Source: Paraburkholderia caribensis (GTDB lineage: Bacteria; Pseudomonadota; Gammaproteobacteria; Burkholderiales; Burkholderiaceae). From it: a stretch of 64,000 nt of DNA. Position 1 is the stretch's first letter; every line of letters starts with the position of its first letter. Shown piece after piece: positions 47,141-56,071 of this stretch. The position numbers and the translations under genes are program-made. The notes under the pieces are model-generated. The model worked only from the letters and a program-made list of their open reading frames with translations, searched no databases and was not told where the DNA came from. Location of the stretch: the NCBI RefSeq assembly GCF_002902945.1, contig NZ_CP026102.1:744001-808000 (forward strand), written 5' to 3'.

Positions 47141-47801
47141 CGCTGGCATCCGCGTTACGTTAGCTCGCTTCACACGTCGCCCCTGTGCGGGGCGGCACCT
47201 ACTTTTCTTTGCCGCCGCAAAGAAAAGTAGGCAAAAGAAAGCGGCTCACACCGCCAGTGCTTGACCTTTGTCCACGGGCCCCCAACGTCCCCATGCTTCA
47301 CATGGCAGCAATTCTGTTTGCGTGCGTCGCCAACGCGCTGAATAAACGCCTCACCCGCTTCGATCACCCGTACCAGGTCAAGCGGCTGCGAACGGTATAT
47401 GCCGCCCAGGTGGCAAACTGTGTGTAGGTTGTCGCGTCGTATATCTTGGCGCTCCTACCGGGTGGGATGCATGCGCTATCGGTCTGGAGTGAAGCGTGTG
47501 GAGCACCGCGGGCCGACACACAGTTTGCCACCTGGGCGGCCGTGGACTGGCTGGCGCGGCATGCCGAAACGCAGGTGCTTGAAGTGGGTGAGGCGCTCAT
47601 TCAGAACGTTGGCAACGGGAGCGAATGACGTGATTGCCGTTTGAAGTGTAAGAACCTTTGGGGGCCCTCAGGCAAGAACTAGTGCTGGCGGTGTGAGCCG
47701 CTTTCTTTTGCCTACTTTTCTTTGCGGCGGCAAAGAAAAGTAGGTGCCGCCCCGCACAGGGGCGACGCCTGAAGCACGCTAACAATTCGCGGACGCCAGC
47801 G
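47141..47801. repeat. Palindromic element, copy B (661 bp)
   Basis: Same length and orientation as copy A. The ends are CGCTGGCATCCGCG and its imperfect complement CGCGGACGCCAGCG. The terminal CTACTTTTCTTTGC hairpins and the inner inverted repeat (about 47402-47429 and 47512-47540) are conserved, whereas the arm sequences differ at scattered positions, often in compensating places. It sits between mmsA and mmsB. The hairpins could act as terminators on either strand, so mmsB may need its own promoter. Confidence 0.92.
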
Positions 47802-47938
47802 AAAAGGCAAACGCACAGGGGCGACGCCTAAAGCGAGCTAACGTAACGCGGATGCCAGCGCAAAGCCAAACCACAAAGACGAAACCCCAAACCCCACCAC
47901 AACAGCAAAAAAACCCGGACCAACCCAGAGGATCGAAC
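47802..47938. repeat. Right flank of element B with an extra end fragment
   Basis: A second right end (47812-47860, finishing CGCGGATGCCAGCG) follows the full element. After it the plus strand becomes A+C-rich up to the mmsB start. CAGAGGATCGAAC holds the mmsB ribosome binding site. Confidence 0.75.
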
Positions 47939-48832
47939 ATGAAAATCGGCTTCATAGGACTAGGCAACATGGGCGCGCCGATGGCGCTAAACCTGCTGAA
48001 AGCGGGCCACACGGTAACGGTCTTCGACCTGAACCCACACGCAGTGCAATCACTAACAGAAGCGGGCGCCACAGCAAAAAGAACTCCAAAAGAAGCCTCG
48101 ACAGACGTCGAATACGTCATCACGATGCTCCCCGCGGCAGCACATGTAAAAGCAGTGCTAACAGGTGAAGAAGGCATCCTCGCGGGCATCGCGAAGAACG
48201 TAACGATCATCGACTCGAGCACCATCGACCCGGCCAGTGTAAAAGCCTTCGCCGCCCTGGCGACGCAGAACGGAAACACCTTCGTCGACGCACCCGTCTC
48301 AGGCGGCACAGGCGGTGCAACAGCCGGGACGCTGACATTCATGGTCGGCAGCACCGCGGAAACATACGAACAGGTAAAACCAGTTCTCTCAGCAATGGGC
48401 AAAAACATCGTCCATTGCGGCGAAACCTCGACCGGCCAGGTCGCAAAGATCTGCAACAACCTGGTGCTAGGCATCACGATGGCCGGCGTGTCGGAGGCGA
48501 TGGCACTCGGCGAGAAACTCGGCATCGACCCCCAGGTACTGGGCAAGATCATCAACACATCGACGGGCCGCTGCTGGAGCTCGGACACCTACAACCCGTT
48601 CCCCGGCGTCATCGACACCGCGCCGTCCACGCGCGGCTACACAGGCGGCTTCGGCACCGACCTGATGCTCAAGGACCTCGGCCTCGCCACCGATGCCGCA
48701 AAACTCGCGCGCCAACCCGTCTACCTCGGCGCGCTCGCGCAACAGCTCTATCAGACCATGAGCACGAACGGCGCCGGCAAGCTCGACTTCTCAGCGGTGA
48801 TCAAGCTGTATCGCAAGGATGGAGACGCGTAA
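47939..48832 (+). CDS. mmsB: 3-hydroxyisobutyrate dehydrogenase
   Basis: A 297-aa NAD-dependent enzyme that oxidises 3-hydroxyisobutyrate to methylmalonate semialdehyde, the step before MmsA. FIGLGNMGAPMA is the Rossmann motif, DAPVSGGTGGATAGTL the substrate loop, and the catalytic Lys lies in GQVAKICNN (about residue 170). The first 100 codons beside element B favour A-ending and C-ending codons (GTA, CTA, ACA). The stop TAA is directly followed by the ATG of the next gene. Confidence 0.95.
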   Translation: MKIGFIGLGNMGAPMALNLLKAGHTVTVFDLNPHAVQSLTEAGATAKRTPKEASTDVEYVITMLPAAAHVKAVLTGEEGILAGIAKNVTIIDSSTIDPASVKAFAALATQNGNTFVDAPVSGGTGGATAGTLTFMVGSTAETYEQVKPVLSAMGKNIVHCGETSTGQVAKICNNLVLGITMAGVSEAMALGEKLGIDPQVLGKIINTSTGRCWSSDTYNPFPGVIDTAPSTRGYTGGFGTDLMLKDLGLATDAAKLARQPVYLGALAQQLYQTMSTNGAGKLDFSAVIKLYRKDGDA

Positions 48833-49630
48833 ATGATCGAACTCGACTACGCCCATGACGGCAGCGTCGCCCTGCTGACCCTGAAGCGCCCGCCCGCGAA
48901 TGCATTCACGCCGGATGGGCTATTGCAGTTGCAGCACACCATCGAACGCCTGAACGGCGACGCGCAAGTGCGCGCCATCGTCATCACCGGCGACGGCCCG
49001 AAGTTCTTCAGCGCGGGCGCCGATCTCAACACCTTCGCCGACGGCAACAAGGAAATCGCGCGACAGGCGGCATCGCGCTTCGGCTCGGCGTTCGAAGCGC
49101 TGCAGAACGCGCGGCCCGTCGTGATCGCCGCAATCAACGGCTATGCGATGGGCGGCGGCCTCGAATGCGCGCTCGCCTGCGATATCCGCATCGCCGAGCA
49201 GCACGCGGTAATGGCGCTGCCGGAAACCGCCGTCGGCCTGCTGCCGTGCGGCTGCGGCACCCAGACGCTGCCGTGGCTCGTCGGCGAAGGCTGGGCGAAG
49301 CGCATCGTGTTGACGGGCGAGCGCGTGGATACCGCGACGGCACTGCGCATCGGGCTCGTCGAAGAAGTGGTCGAGAAAGGTGCGGCACGCGAATTCGCGT
49401 TGCAGATGGCGGCGCGCGTCGCGGGCTTGAGCCCGCAGGCCGTTACGTTCAGCAAGGATCTGATCCAGCAGGCCCGCAACGGCGTGCCGCGCACGGCGGC
49501 GCTGGCCGTGGAGCGCGAGCGCTTCGTCGATCTGTTCGACGGCGCGGACCAGCGCGAGGGCGTCAATGCGTTCCTCGAAAAACGCGCGCCGCAGTGGCAA
49601 GGCGTGCAATCGAAGGAGTCGCAGCGATGA
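48833..49630 (+). CDS. Enoyl-CoA hydratase
   Basis: A 265-aa crotonase-family enzyme. FFSAGADLNTFADG and GYAMGGGLECALACDIRIA form the oxyanion hole, and ALPETAVGLLPCGCGTQ holds the second catalytic Glu region. In this operon it would hydrate methacrylyl-CoA to 3-hydroxyisobutyryl-CoA. GGAGACG before the ATG lies within the end of mmsB. It overlaps the next gene by ATGA. Confidence 0.9.
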   Translation: MIELDYAHDGSVALLTLKRPPANAFTPDGLLQLQHTIERLNGDAQVRAIVITGDGPKFFSAGADLNTFADGNKEIARQAASRFGSAFEALQNARPVVIAAINGYAMGGGLECALACDIRIAEQHAVMALPETAVGLLPCGCGTQTLPWLVGEGWAKRIVLTGERVDTATALRIGLVEEVVEKGAAREFALQMAARVAGLSPQAVTFSKDLIQQARNGVPRTAALAVERERFVDLFDGADQREGVNAFLEKRAPQWQGVQSKESQR

Positions 49631-50796
49631 ACGCTGTTCTCAACGAGGCAAGCGCGCACGAACCCGACGTGCTGTTTCGCGTCGTCAATCGCGTCGCGAT
49701 CGTCACGCTGAACCGCCCGGCCGCGCTGAACGCGTTGTCGCACGAGATGGTGCGCGAACTGGCCGTGCTGGTCGAGCGCTGCCGCACCGATAGCGAAATC
49801 GTCGCCATCGTGCTGCGCGGCGCGGGCGCGAAAGGCTTCTGCGCAGGCGGCGACGTGCGCGCGCTATACGGCATGCGGCAGCGCAACGAAACGGACTGGC
49901 AGCAGTTCTTCATCGACGAGTACCGCCTCGATTACGCGCTGCATACCTTCCCGAAGCCCGTTGTCGCGCTGCTCGACGGCATCGCGATGGGCGGCGGCAT
50001 GGGCCTCGGCCAGGCGGCGCGGCTGCGCATCGTCACCGAACGCACGAAGATCGCCATGCCCGAGACGCGCATCGGCTTTCTGCCCGACGTCGGCGCGACA
50101 CGTTTTCTGAGCGTGATGCCCGCCGAGATCGAACTGTATGTCGGACTGACAGGCGTGACGCTGACGGGCGCGGAGGCATTGTGCTTCCAGCTGGCGGATC
50201 TGTGCGTGCCGTCCGAATGGCTCGACACGTTCGAGGAGCGTCTGTTGCGCATCGCAACGGCCGACGTCGCCGCCGACGAGCTGCTGCGCGCCTTGCGCAC
50301 CGTATTCGAGCCGCCATGCAACATCGTCCCGCACGCGGGGCTCGGCGCGTTCACGCAGTTGATCTTGCGGCACTTCGACCGGCGCTCGGGCGTCGAGCGG
50401 ATCGTCGCGACGCTGCGCCAGGATCTGGAGCGAGAGCACGTACCGCAAATGGGCCAGCGCGAGGTGCGTCAGTGGCTGCAGGCAACCTATGACGCGTTGA
50501 CTTCGCATTCGCCGACCATGCTGTACGTCACGCGCGACGCGCTGTTGCGCGGCCGTCAGATGACGCTCGCCGAATGTTTCCGGATGGAACTGGGCATCGT
50601 CACGCGTGCGATCGAAGAGGGCGATTTCAGCGAAGGCGTGCGCGCGCATCTCGTCGACAAGGACCGCAAGCCGCGCTGGGCGCCCGCGACGCTGGCCGAA
50701 GTGCGGCCCGAGCGCGTGCGGCATTTCCTGTCGTCGCCGTGGCGGACGCAGGCGCATCCGCTGGCCGATCTGGGCGTGGAGCAGGCGCTTGCATGA
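49627..50796 (+). CDS. 3-hydroxyisobutyryl-CoA hydrolase
   Basis: A 389-aa crotonase-fold hydrolase that releases CoA from 3-hydroxyisobutyryl-CoA, producing the MmsB substrate. FCAGGDVRALYGM and PETRIGFLPDVGATRFLS are typical of HIBYL-CoA hydrolases, in which Glu and Asp of the second segment replace the hydratase pair. The C-terminal half (about residues 200-389) is the extra domain of this branch. It closes the valine operon and converges with the outer-membrane gene 14 bp later. Confidence 0.92.
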   Translation: MNAVLNEASAHEPDVLFRVVNRVAIVTLNRPAALNALSHEMVRELAVLVERCRTDSEIVAIVLRGAGAKGFCAGGDVRALYGMRQRNETDWQQFFIDEYRLDYALHTFPKPVVALLDGIAMGGGMGLGQAARLRIVTERTKIAMPETRIGFLPDVGATRFLSVMPAEIELYVGLTGVTLTGAEALCFQLADLCVPSEWLDTFEERLLRIATADVAADELLRALRTVFEPPCNIVPHAGLGAFTQLILRHFDRRSGVERIVATLRQDLEREHVPQMGQREVRQWLQATYDALTSHSPTMLYVTRDALLRGRQMTLAECFRMELGIVTRAIEEGDFSEGVRAHLVDKDRKPRWAPATLAEVRPERVRHFLSSPWRTQAHPLADLGVEQALA

Positions 50797-50810
50797 ACGC
50801 GGCGGCGCCG

Positions 50811-51809
50811 CTAGAACCGGTAGCCGATACCACCCATCAGCACATCCGTATCGCGGCTGTAGCGCGTGACGACGCGATTCCACGTCACGCGCGCCGCCCA
50901 GTGCTGCGTGAAGCGATACGACGCCGACACCGACACGAGGCCCGACAGGATGCCGTCGCCCGTCGAGCGTTCGTCGGGGTCTTCGCCGTGATGGATCGCG
51001 GCGTACGCGCCTGCGCCGATGCCGAGTGTCAGCTGATCGTCGAGGAACGCGCGCGTGAGCCATAGCTGCGCAGTGAGGCCGTCGCGGCGCGCTTTCAGGC
51101 CGCCGCCCTCATGCAGATAGCCGAACGTGCCGTCGAGCCAGTGCGTGAGCCCGCGCCGGTATTCGATCGACTCGGCTATCGACGTCTGCGACTCGAGGCT
51201 GTTGAGAATGGTCTGCCCGACCAGCACCGTGACTTCGTTGTTCGTCACGTCATGCGTGCGCGGCAGCGCCCAGGCGCGCGGTCCCGGCTCGTCGGGCGCG
51301 TCGAGCTGATAGCCGGCGCCGAGCAGCACGGCCGTCGTCGAAGGTCCGTTCGACACCTGCACGCGGTTCAGTTGCAGGCTCGTCGTCCAGCGGCGCGATG
51401 TGTACCAGGTCGCCCGCGCGCTGAACAGGCCGCCCCAGCCGTGGGTGTTCGAGTAGCCCTGGCCCTGTTCGGCCGCTTCCGTATCGAAGTAGCGATACGG
51501 CCCCACGCCGACCGCAATCACGAAACGGTTCTGCGCGAGCGGCAAACGCCCCCAGATCTGCACCGCCTGCCCGTCGCGGTGATGGTCCGGCATATGGCCT
51601 TCGTTCAACCATGTGATGCTGCCCGCGAGGTATCTTCCAAAGCCTTCCGTATAGTCGATCGCCCACGAATACGTGTTCGTGCCCGCGCCTCTCAGCCAGC
51701 CGCCGTACAGCGCGATTTCCTGCGCCGACGCGCTTCGGGCCGACAGCAGGGCGCAGGCTGCGCCCATCAGTAGCAACGGTTTCAGACGGCGGCGCCGTTT
51801 CCTTTTCAT
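50811..51809 (-). CDS. Predicted outer-membrane beta-barrel protein
   Basis: A 332-aa protein with a basic signal peptide cut after SASA, followed by alternating hydrophobic strands and a C-terminal Phe (GGIGYRF), as in outer-membrane barrels. Segments such as EIALYGGWLRGAGTNTYSWAIDY and LTLGIGAGAYAAIHH are strand-like. I do not recognise the exact family; the end resembles small barrel lipid-modifying enzymes, but no catalytic motif is clear. Starts at 51824 and 51830 are also possible. Confidence 0.7.
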   Translation of the reverse strand: MKRKRRRRLKPLLLMGAACALLSARSASAQEIALYGGWLRGAGTNTYSWAIDYTEGFGRYLAGSITWLNEGHMPDHHRDGQAVQIWGRLPLAQNRFVIAVGVGPYRYFDTEAAEQGQGYSNTHGWGGLFSARATWYTSRRWTTSLQLNRVQVSNGPSTTAVLLGAGYQLDAPDEPGPRAWALPRTHDVTNNEVTVLVGQTILNSLESQTSIAESIEYRRGLTHWLDGTFGYLHEGGGLKARRDGLTAQLWLTRAFLDDQLTLGIGAGAYAAIHHGEDPDERSTGDGILSGLVSVSASYRFTQHWAARVTWNRVVTRYSRDTDVLMGGIGYRF

Positions 51810-52184
51810 ATTCTTCACTGTCATGCGCATTGAATCGAAATCGTTCTGGCGGGGCGAGCGATGTATGCGCTGTAGCGGGCAGATGTAACCGTCACGGAGT
51901 TTTTGCAGCGCGGCGTGTGCGAGCCCGGGTATCGCGCTTGCTGGGCTGGTCAGTCTGTCGATATAGATCTGACGTTTGATCGGCATCCGGATGGCGCAAG
52001 GGCAGCACGTCTGACATGCGGAGGGTTCACCGGCGCGCCCGCGAATGGGGGCCTATACTTTCCGCTTGTCCATCGGTGCTCCACGGTACGGCGACGGCGT
52101 CGCGCGATCGTGACACGCGCCATCTGGCATTCGACCGTCTTCCTTCCGATCGTCCCATTCCGATTGCTGCATGGAGATTTCCCG

Positions 52185-52721
52185 ATGCCCCACACCATTG
52201 CCCGACCTGAAGTCACTCCACCCGGCGACACCCCCCACGCGCAGCCGTCGTCCAGCGTCACGATTCCCGTCGAACTGAACGTGAACGGCACGGCTTACGC
52301 GCTCGCGCTCGATCCGCGCACGACCTTGCTCGACGCGTTGCGCGAGCATCTGCATCTGACGGGCACGAAAAAAGGCTGCGACCACGGCCAGTGCGGCGCG
52401 TGCACGGTGCATGTGAACGGCCGCCGTGAAAACGCATGTCTGTCTTTCGCTGCGACGCACGAAGGCGACACGATCACGACCATCGAAGGCATCGGCGAGC
52501 CCGATGCGCTGCATCCGATGCAGGCCGCGTTCGTCGAATGCGACGGTTATCAGTGCGGCTACTGTACGTCCGGCCAGATCATGTCGGCCGTCGCGCTGCT
52601 CGACGAGGCGATCGGCCCCGACGACGCCGACGTGCGCGAAGCGATGAGCGGCAACCTGTGCCGCTGCGGCGCCTACCAGAACATCGTGACGGCCATCCAG
52701 ACCGTGCGCGGCAAGCGCTAG
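52185..52721 (+). CDS. paoA: Aldehyde/xanthine-type oxidoreductase, 2Fe-2S subunit
   Basis: A 178-aa iron-sulfur subunit of a molybdenum hydroxylase (PaoA/YagT-like). The plant-type ferredoxin cluster uses CDHGQCGACTVHVNG plus a later Cys. The second cluster is in QCGYCTSGQ and GNLCRCGAY. The N-terminal 30 residues are low-complexity, without a clear twin-Arg signal. Electrons pass from the molybdenum site through it to FAD in the next subunit. The symbol is by similarity. Confidence 0.88.
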   Translation: MPHTIARPEVTPPGDTPHAQPSSSVTIPVELNVNGTAYALALDPRTTLLDALREHLHLTGTKKGCDHGQCGACTVHVNGRRENACLSFAATHEGDTITTIEGIGEPDALHPMQAAFVECDGYQCGYCTSGQIMSAVALLDEAIGPDDADVREAMSGNLCRCGAYQNIVTAIQTVRGKR

Positions 52722-52730
52722 GAGGCCACG

Positions 52731-53732
52731 ATGGAACTGTTCCAGCTTTCGCGCGCGAACGACGTGCGCGACGCGATCGTCGCGGGCGCGGCGTCGCAAA
52801 CCGCGCAGCAGGGCGCGCAGGTGCGCTTTCTCGCGGGCGGCACGACGCTGCTCGATCTGATGAAGCTCGACGTGGAGAAACCGGCGCGCGTGGTCGATAT
52901 CCGCCGCTTGCCGCTCGACCGCGTCGAAGTGACGGATGACGGCGGCGTCAAGATCGGCGCACTGGTGCGCAACGCCGACCTCGCGCTGCATCCGCTGATT
53001 CACGAGCCGTATGCGGTGCTGTCGCAGGCGCTGCTGGCAGGCGCGTCCGCGCAACTGCGCAACATGGCGACGACGGGCGGCAACCTGCTGCAACGCACGC
53101 GCTGCGTCTACTTCCGCGATACCGCGATGCCGTGCAACAAGCGCGCGCCCGGTTCCGGCTGCGCTGCAATCACAGGCTTCAACCGGACGATGGCGATACT
53201 CGGCACGAGCGACGCATGTATTGCGACCAATCCGTCGGATATGAACGTCGCGCTCGCGGCGCTCGGCGCGACGGTGCAGATTCAGGGGACGAAGGGCGCG
53301 CGCAGTGTCCCGATCGACGATTTCTACCTGCTGCCGGGCGACACGCCGGAGCGCGAAACCGTGCTCGAACCGGGCGATCTCGTCACACATGTCACGTTGC
53401 CTCCCATTCCGGGCAGCCGTTCGCTGTATCTGAAACTGCGCGACCGCGCGTCGTACGAATTCGCGCTGGCTTCGGCGGCTGTCGTCGTCAATGTTGTCGA
53501 CGGGCGCATCACGCGCGCGCGTGTCGCGCTCGGCGGCGTCGGCACGAAACCGTGGCACGCGCGCGAAGCCGAAGCCGAACTCGCGGGCGCCGTGCCCGAC
53601 GCCGCCAGCTTTGCGCGCGCCGCCGACGCCGCGCTCGCCAATGCGAAAGCGCAGAGCCAGAACGGCTTCAAGATCGAACTATCGAGGCGCTGCCTGATAC
53701 ATGCATTGACGCAGGTCATGCAGTCTGTCTGA
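52731..53732 (+). CDS. paoB: Aldehyde/xanthine-type oxidoreductase, FAD subunit
   Basis: A 333-aa FAD-binding subunit. RFLAGGTTLLDLMKLDVEKP is the FAD-binding start, and ATTGGNLLQRTRCVYFRD the second FAD motif; the RCVYFRD continuation with nearby Cys is typical of the PaoB branch that carries an extra 4Fe-4S cluster. AGGAGG precedes the ATG, only 9 bp after paoA. The symbol is by similarity. Confidence 0.88.
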   Translation: MELFQLSRANDVRDAIVAGAASQTAQQGAQVRFLAGGTTLLDLMKLDVEKPARVVDIRRLPLDRVEVTDDGGVKIGALVRNADLALHPLIHEPYAVLSQALLAGASAQLRNMATTGGNLLQRTRCVYFRDTAMPCNKRAPGSGCAAITGFNRTMAILGTSDACIATNPSDMNVALAALGATVQIQGTKGARSVPIDDFYLLPGDTPERETVLEPGDLVTHVTLPPIPGSRSLYLKLRDRASYEFALASAAVVVNVVDGRITRARVALGGVGTKPWHAREAEAELAGAVPDAASFARAADAALANAKAQSQNGFKIELSRRCLIHALTQVMQSV

Positions 53733-53755
53733 AACTTTTTCGAGGACTTCTTTCC

Positions 53756-55990
53756 ATGTCCACTGTGTCCGATTCCTTGCTGTCCGTGATTGGGCAGCCG
53801 CAGTCGCGCGTCGACGGTCCGCTGAAAGTGAGCGGACGCGCGCAGTACACCTCCGATATCGATTTGCCCGACATGCTGTACGCGGTGCCCGTATGCGCGA
53901 CGATCGCGAGCGGCCGTGTCACGTCGCTCGAATTCGCCGCCGCGCAGGCGATGCCCGGCGTGCGCGTGATTCTGCATCGCGGCAACATCGGCCGCTTCTA
54001 CCGCATTTCGGGCAACTCGATGGAGACGGGATTCGTCGACGAAGCGCGTCCGCCGTTCGACGACGATGTGATCCGCTATTACGGGCAGTACGTGGCCGCC
54101 GTCGTCGCCGAGACGTTCGAGGCGGCGAGCAACGCCGCGGCCGCCGTGAAAGTCGGCTATGACAGGACGGCGCATGACGTCAGCGACGAACTCGAAGCGA
54201 AGGGCGAGCCGCATGTCCAAAGCGAGCGTGGCGACGCGGCCTCCGCATTCGAAGCCGGCGAAGTGACGCTCGACGAGACGTACGTGACGCCCGTCGAAAC
54301 GCACAACCCGATCGAACTGCACGCCACTGTCGCGCAGTGGGACGGCGAGGGCTACACCTTCTATGAGACGACGCAGGCCGTGTCGAACCATCAGGGGACG
54401 CTGATGCAGATGCTCGGCTTGCCGAAAGAGAAAGTGCGCGTGATCTCGCGCTATCTCGGCTCGGGCTTCGGCGGCAAGCTGTGGATGTGGCCGCATTCGC
54501 TGCTCGCGGCGGCTGCGTCGCGTCACACGGGGCAGCCGGTGAAGCTGGTCGTGAGCCGCAAGATGATGTTCCAGAACGTCGGCCATCGTCCGACGACGCA
54601 GCAGCGCATGCGTCTTTCCGCCGATCGCAGCGGCAAGCTCACGTCGCTTCGCCACGACTACCTGAATCACACCGCGATGGCCGACGACTACGAGGAAAGC
54701 TGCGGCGAGATCACGCCGTTCTTGTACAGCGTGCCGAATCTGCGTGTGACTTCGGGGCTGGTTCGGCGCAACGTCGGCTCGCCGACGGCGATGCGCGGAC
54801 CGGGCGCGGTGCCGGGTCTGTATGCGCTCGAATCGGCGATGAACGAACTTGCCCGCAAGCTCGATATCGACCCTGTCGAATTCCGTTTGAGGAACGAGCC
54901 GAAAGTGGACGAATCGACGGGCTTGCCGTTTTCGTCGCGGCATTTCGTGGAGTGTCTGACGACGGGCGCGGAGAAGTTCGGCTGGGCGCAGCGCACGGCC
55001 GAAGTCGGTTCGATGACGCGCGACGGGCTGACGCTCGGCTGGGGCGTCGGCGCGTGCGGCTGGCCGGGGCTGCGTTTTTCCGCCGAGGCAAGCGTCGATC
55101 TGCGCGCGGACGGCACGGCGCGCGTCGTGTGCGGCACGCAGGACATCGGCACGGGCACGTACACGATCCTCGCGCAACTGGTGGCGGGGCACACGGGCAT
55201 TCCGCTCGACAAAATCGAAGTCGTGCTCGGCGATACGATGCTGCCTGTAGGGCCGATATCCGGTGGTTCGGCCGCGACGGCTTCCGTGATTCCCGCCGTG
55301 CTGCAGGCGGCGCGTGCGGCAACGGAGATGGTGCTGGCACGCGCGGCGGCTGTCGACGAGTCGCCATTCAAGGGTGTGGACAAGGACTCGCTCGCGTTTG
55401 GCGCGGGGCGGGTGCATCGCAAGACGGAAGCGGCGGAGAAGGGGGTGCCGTTTGCGCAGATCCTGCAGGCGGCGAAGATGCATGCGGCGTCGGGGAAGGG
55501 CAGTGCGCAGGGCGGCTTTGACGATCCGTTGAAAAAGCACTATTCGATCTACTCGTATGGCGCGCATTTCGCCGAGGTGACGTGGCAGCCGGAGACGGCG
55601 CGGCTGCGCGTGAACCGTGTCGTGACGGTGATCGACGCGGGGCGGATTCTGAATCCGCGCGCCGGGCGCAATCAGATTGAAGGGGCTGTGGTGATGGGGG
55701 TTGGGATGGCCTTGTTCGAACATACGATGTATGACGCGCAGAGCGGTGCGCCGATCAATAGCAATCTTGCGGACTATATTGTTGCTTCGCATGCCGATAC
55801 GCCGGCGCTGGATGTGACGTTTCTTGATTATCCTGATCCTGTTTTTAATGAGTTGGGGGCGCGGGGGATTGCAGAAATCGGGCTTGCTGGTGTCGCGGCG
55901 GCGATTACGGATGCCGTGCATCATGCGACAGGGGTCAGGGTGCGGAGGTTGCCAGTGATGATTGAGGATTTGCTTTTGGGGAGTATGTAG
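53756..55990 (+). CDS. paoC: Aldehyde/xanthine-type oxidoreductase, molybdopterin subunit
   Basis: A 744-aa catalytic subunit that binds the molybdenum cofactor. SGFGGKLWMWPHS, RGPGAVPGLYALE and GGSAATASVIPA are cofactor-contacting segments, and the base Glu is in LGARGIAEIGLAG near the C-terminus. The three subunits together resemble PaoABC, which oxidises aromatic aldehydes. No paoD/xdhC maturation gene follows. The last 200 codons, facing element C, become strongly G+T-rich on the coding strand without breaking the frame. The symbol is by similarity. Confidence 0.88.
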   Translation: MSTVSDSLLSVIGQPQSRVDGPLKVSGRAQYTSDIDLPDMLYAVPVCATIASGRVTSLEFAAAQAMPGVRVILHRGNIGRFYRISGNSMETGFVDEARPPFDDDVIRYYGQYVAAVVAETFEAASNAAAAVKVGYDRTAHDVSDELEAKGEPHVQSERGDAASAFEAGEVTLDETYVTPVETHNPIELHATVAQWDGEGYTFYETTQAVSNHQGTLMQMLGLPKEKVRVISRYLGSGFGGKLWMWPHSLLAAAASRHTGQPVKLVVSRKMMFQNVGHRPTTQQRMRLSADRSGKLTSLRHDYLNHTAMADDYEESCGEITPFLYSVPNLRVTSGLVRRNVGSPTAMRGPGAVPGLYALESAMNELARKLDIDPVEFRLRNEPKVDESTGLPFSSRHFVECLTTGAEKFGWAQRTAEVGSMTRDGLTLGWGVGACGWPGLRFSAEASVDLRADGTARVVCGTQDIGTGTYTILAQLVAGHTGIPLDKIEVVLGDTMLPVGPISGGSAATASVIPAVLQAARAATEMVLARAAAVDESPFKGVDKDSLAFGAGRVHRKTEAAEKGVPFAQILQAAKMHAASGKGSAQGGFDDPLKKHYSIYSYGAHFAEVTWQPETARLRVNRVVTVIDAGRILNPRAGRNQIEGAVVMGVGMALFEHTMYDAQSGAPINSNLADYIVASHADTPALDVTFLDYPDPVFNELGARGIAEIGLAGVAAAITDAVHHATGVRVRRLPVMIEDLLLGSM

Positions 55991-56071
55991 CGCCTTCGCG
56001 GCGCGGGCGGTTTGGTTGTGGTTTGGTTTTTGTTTTTTGTTTTGGTTTTGGTTTTGGTTTGCCGGTTTTTT
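55991..56071. other. G+T-rich left flank of element C
   Basis: An 80-bp stretch made almost only of G and T (runs such as TTTTGGTTTTGGTTTTGG), between the paoC stop and the element. Confidence 0.85.
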
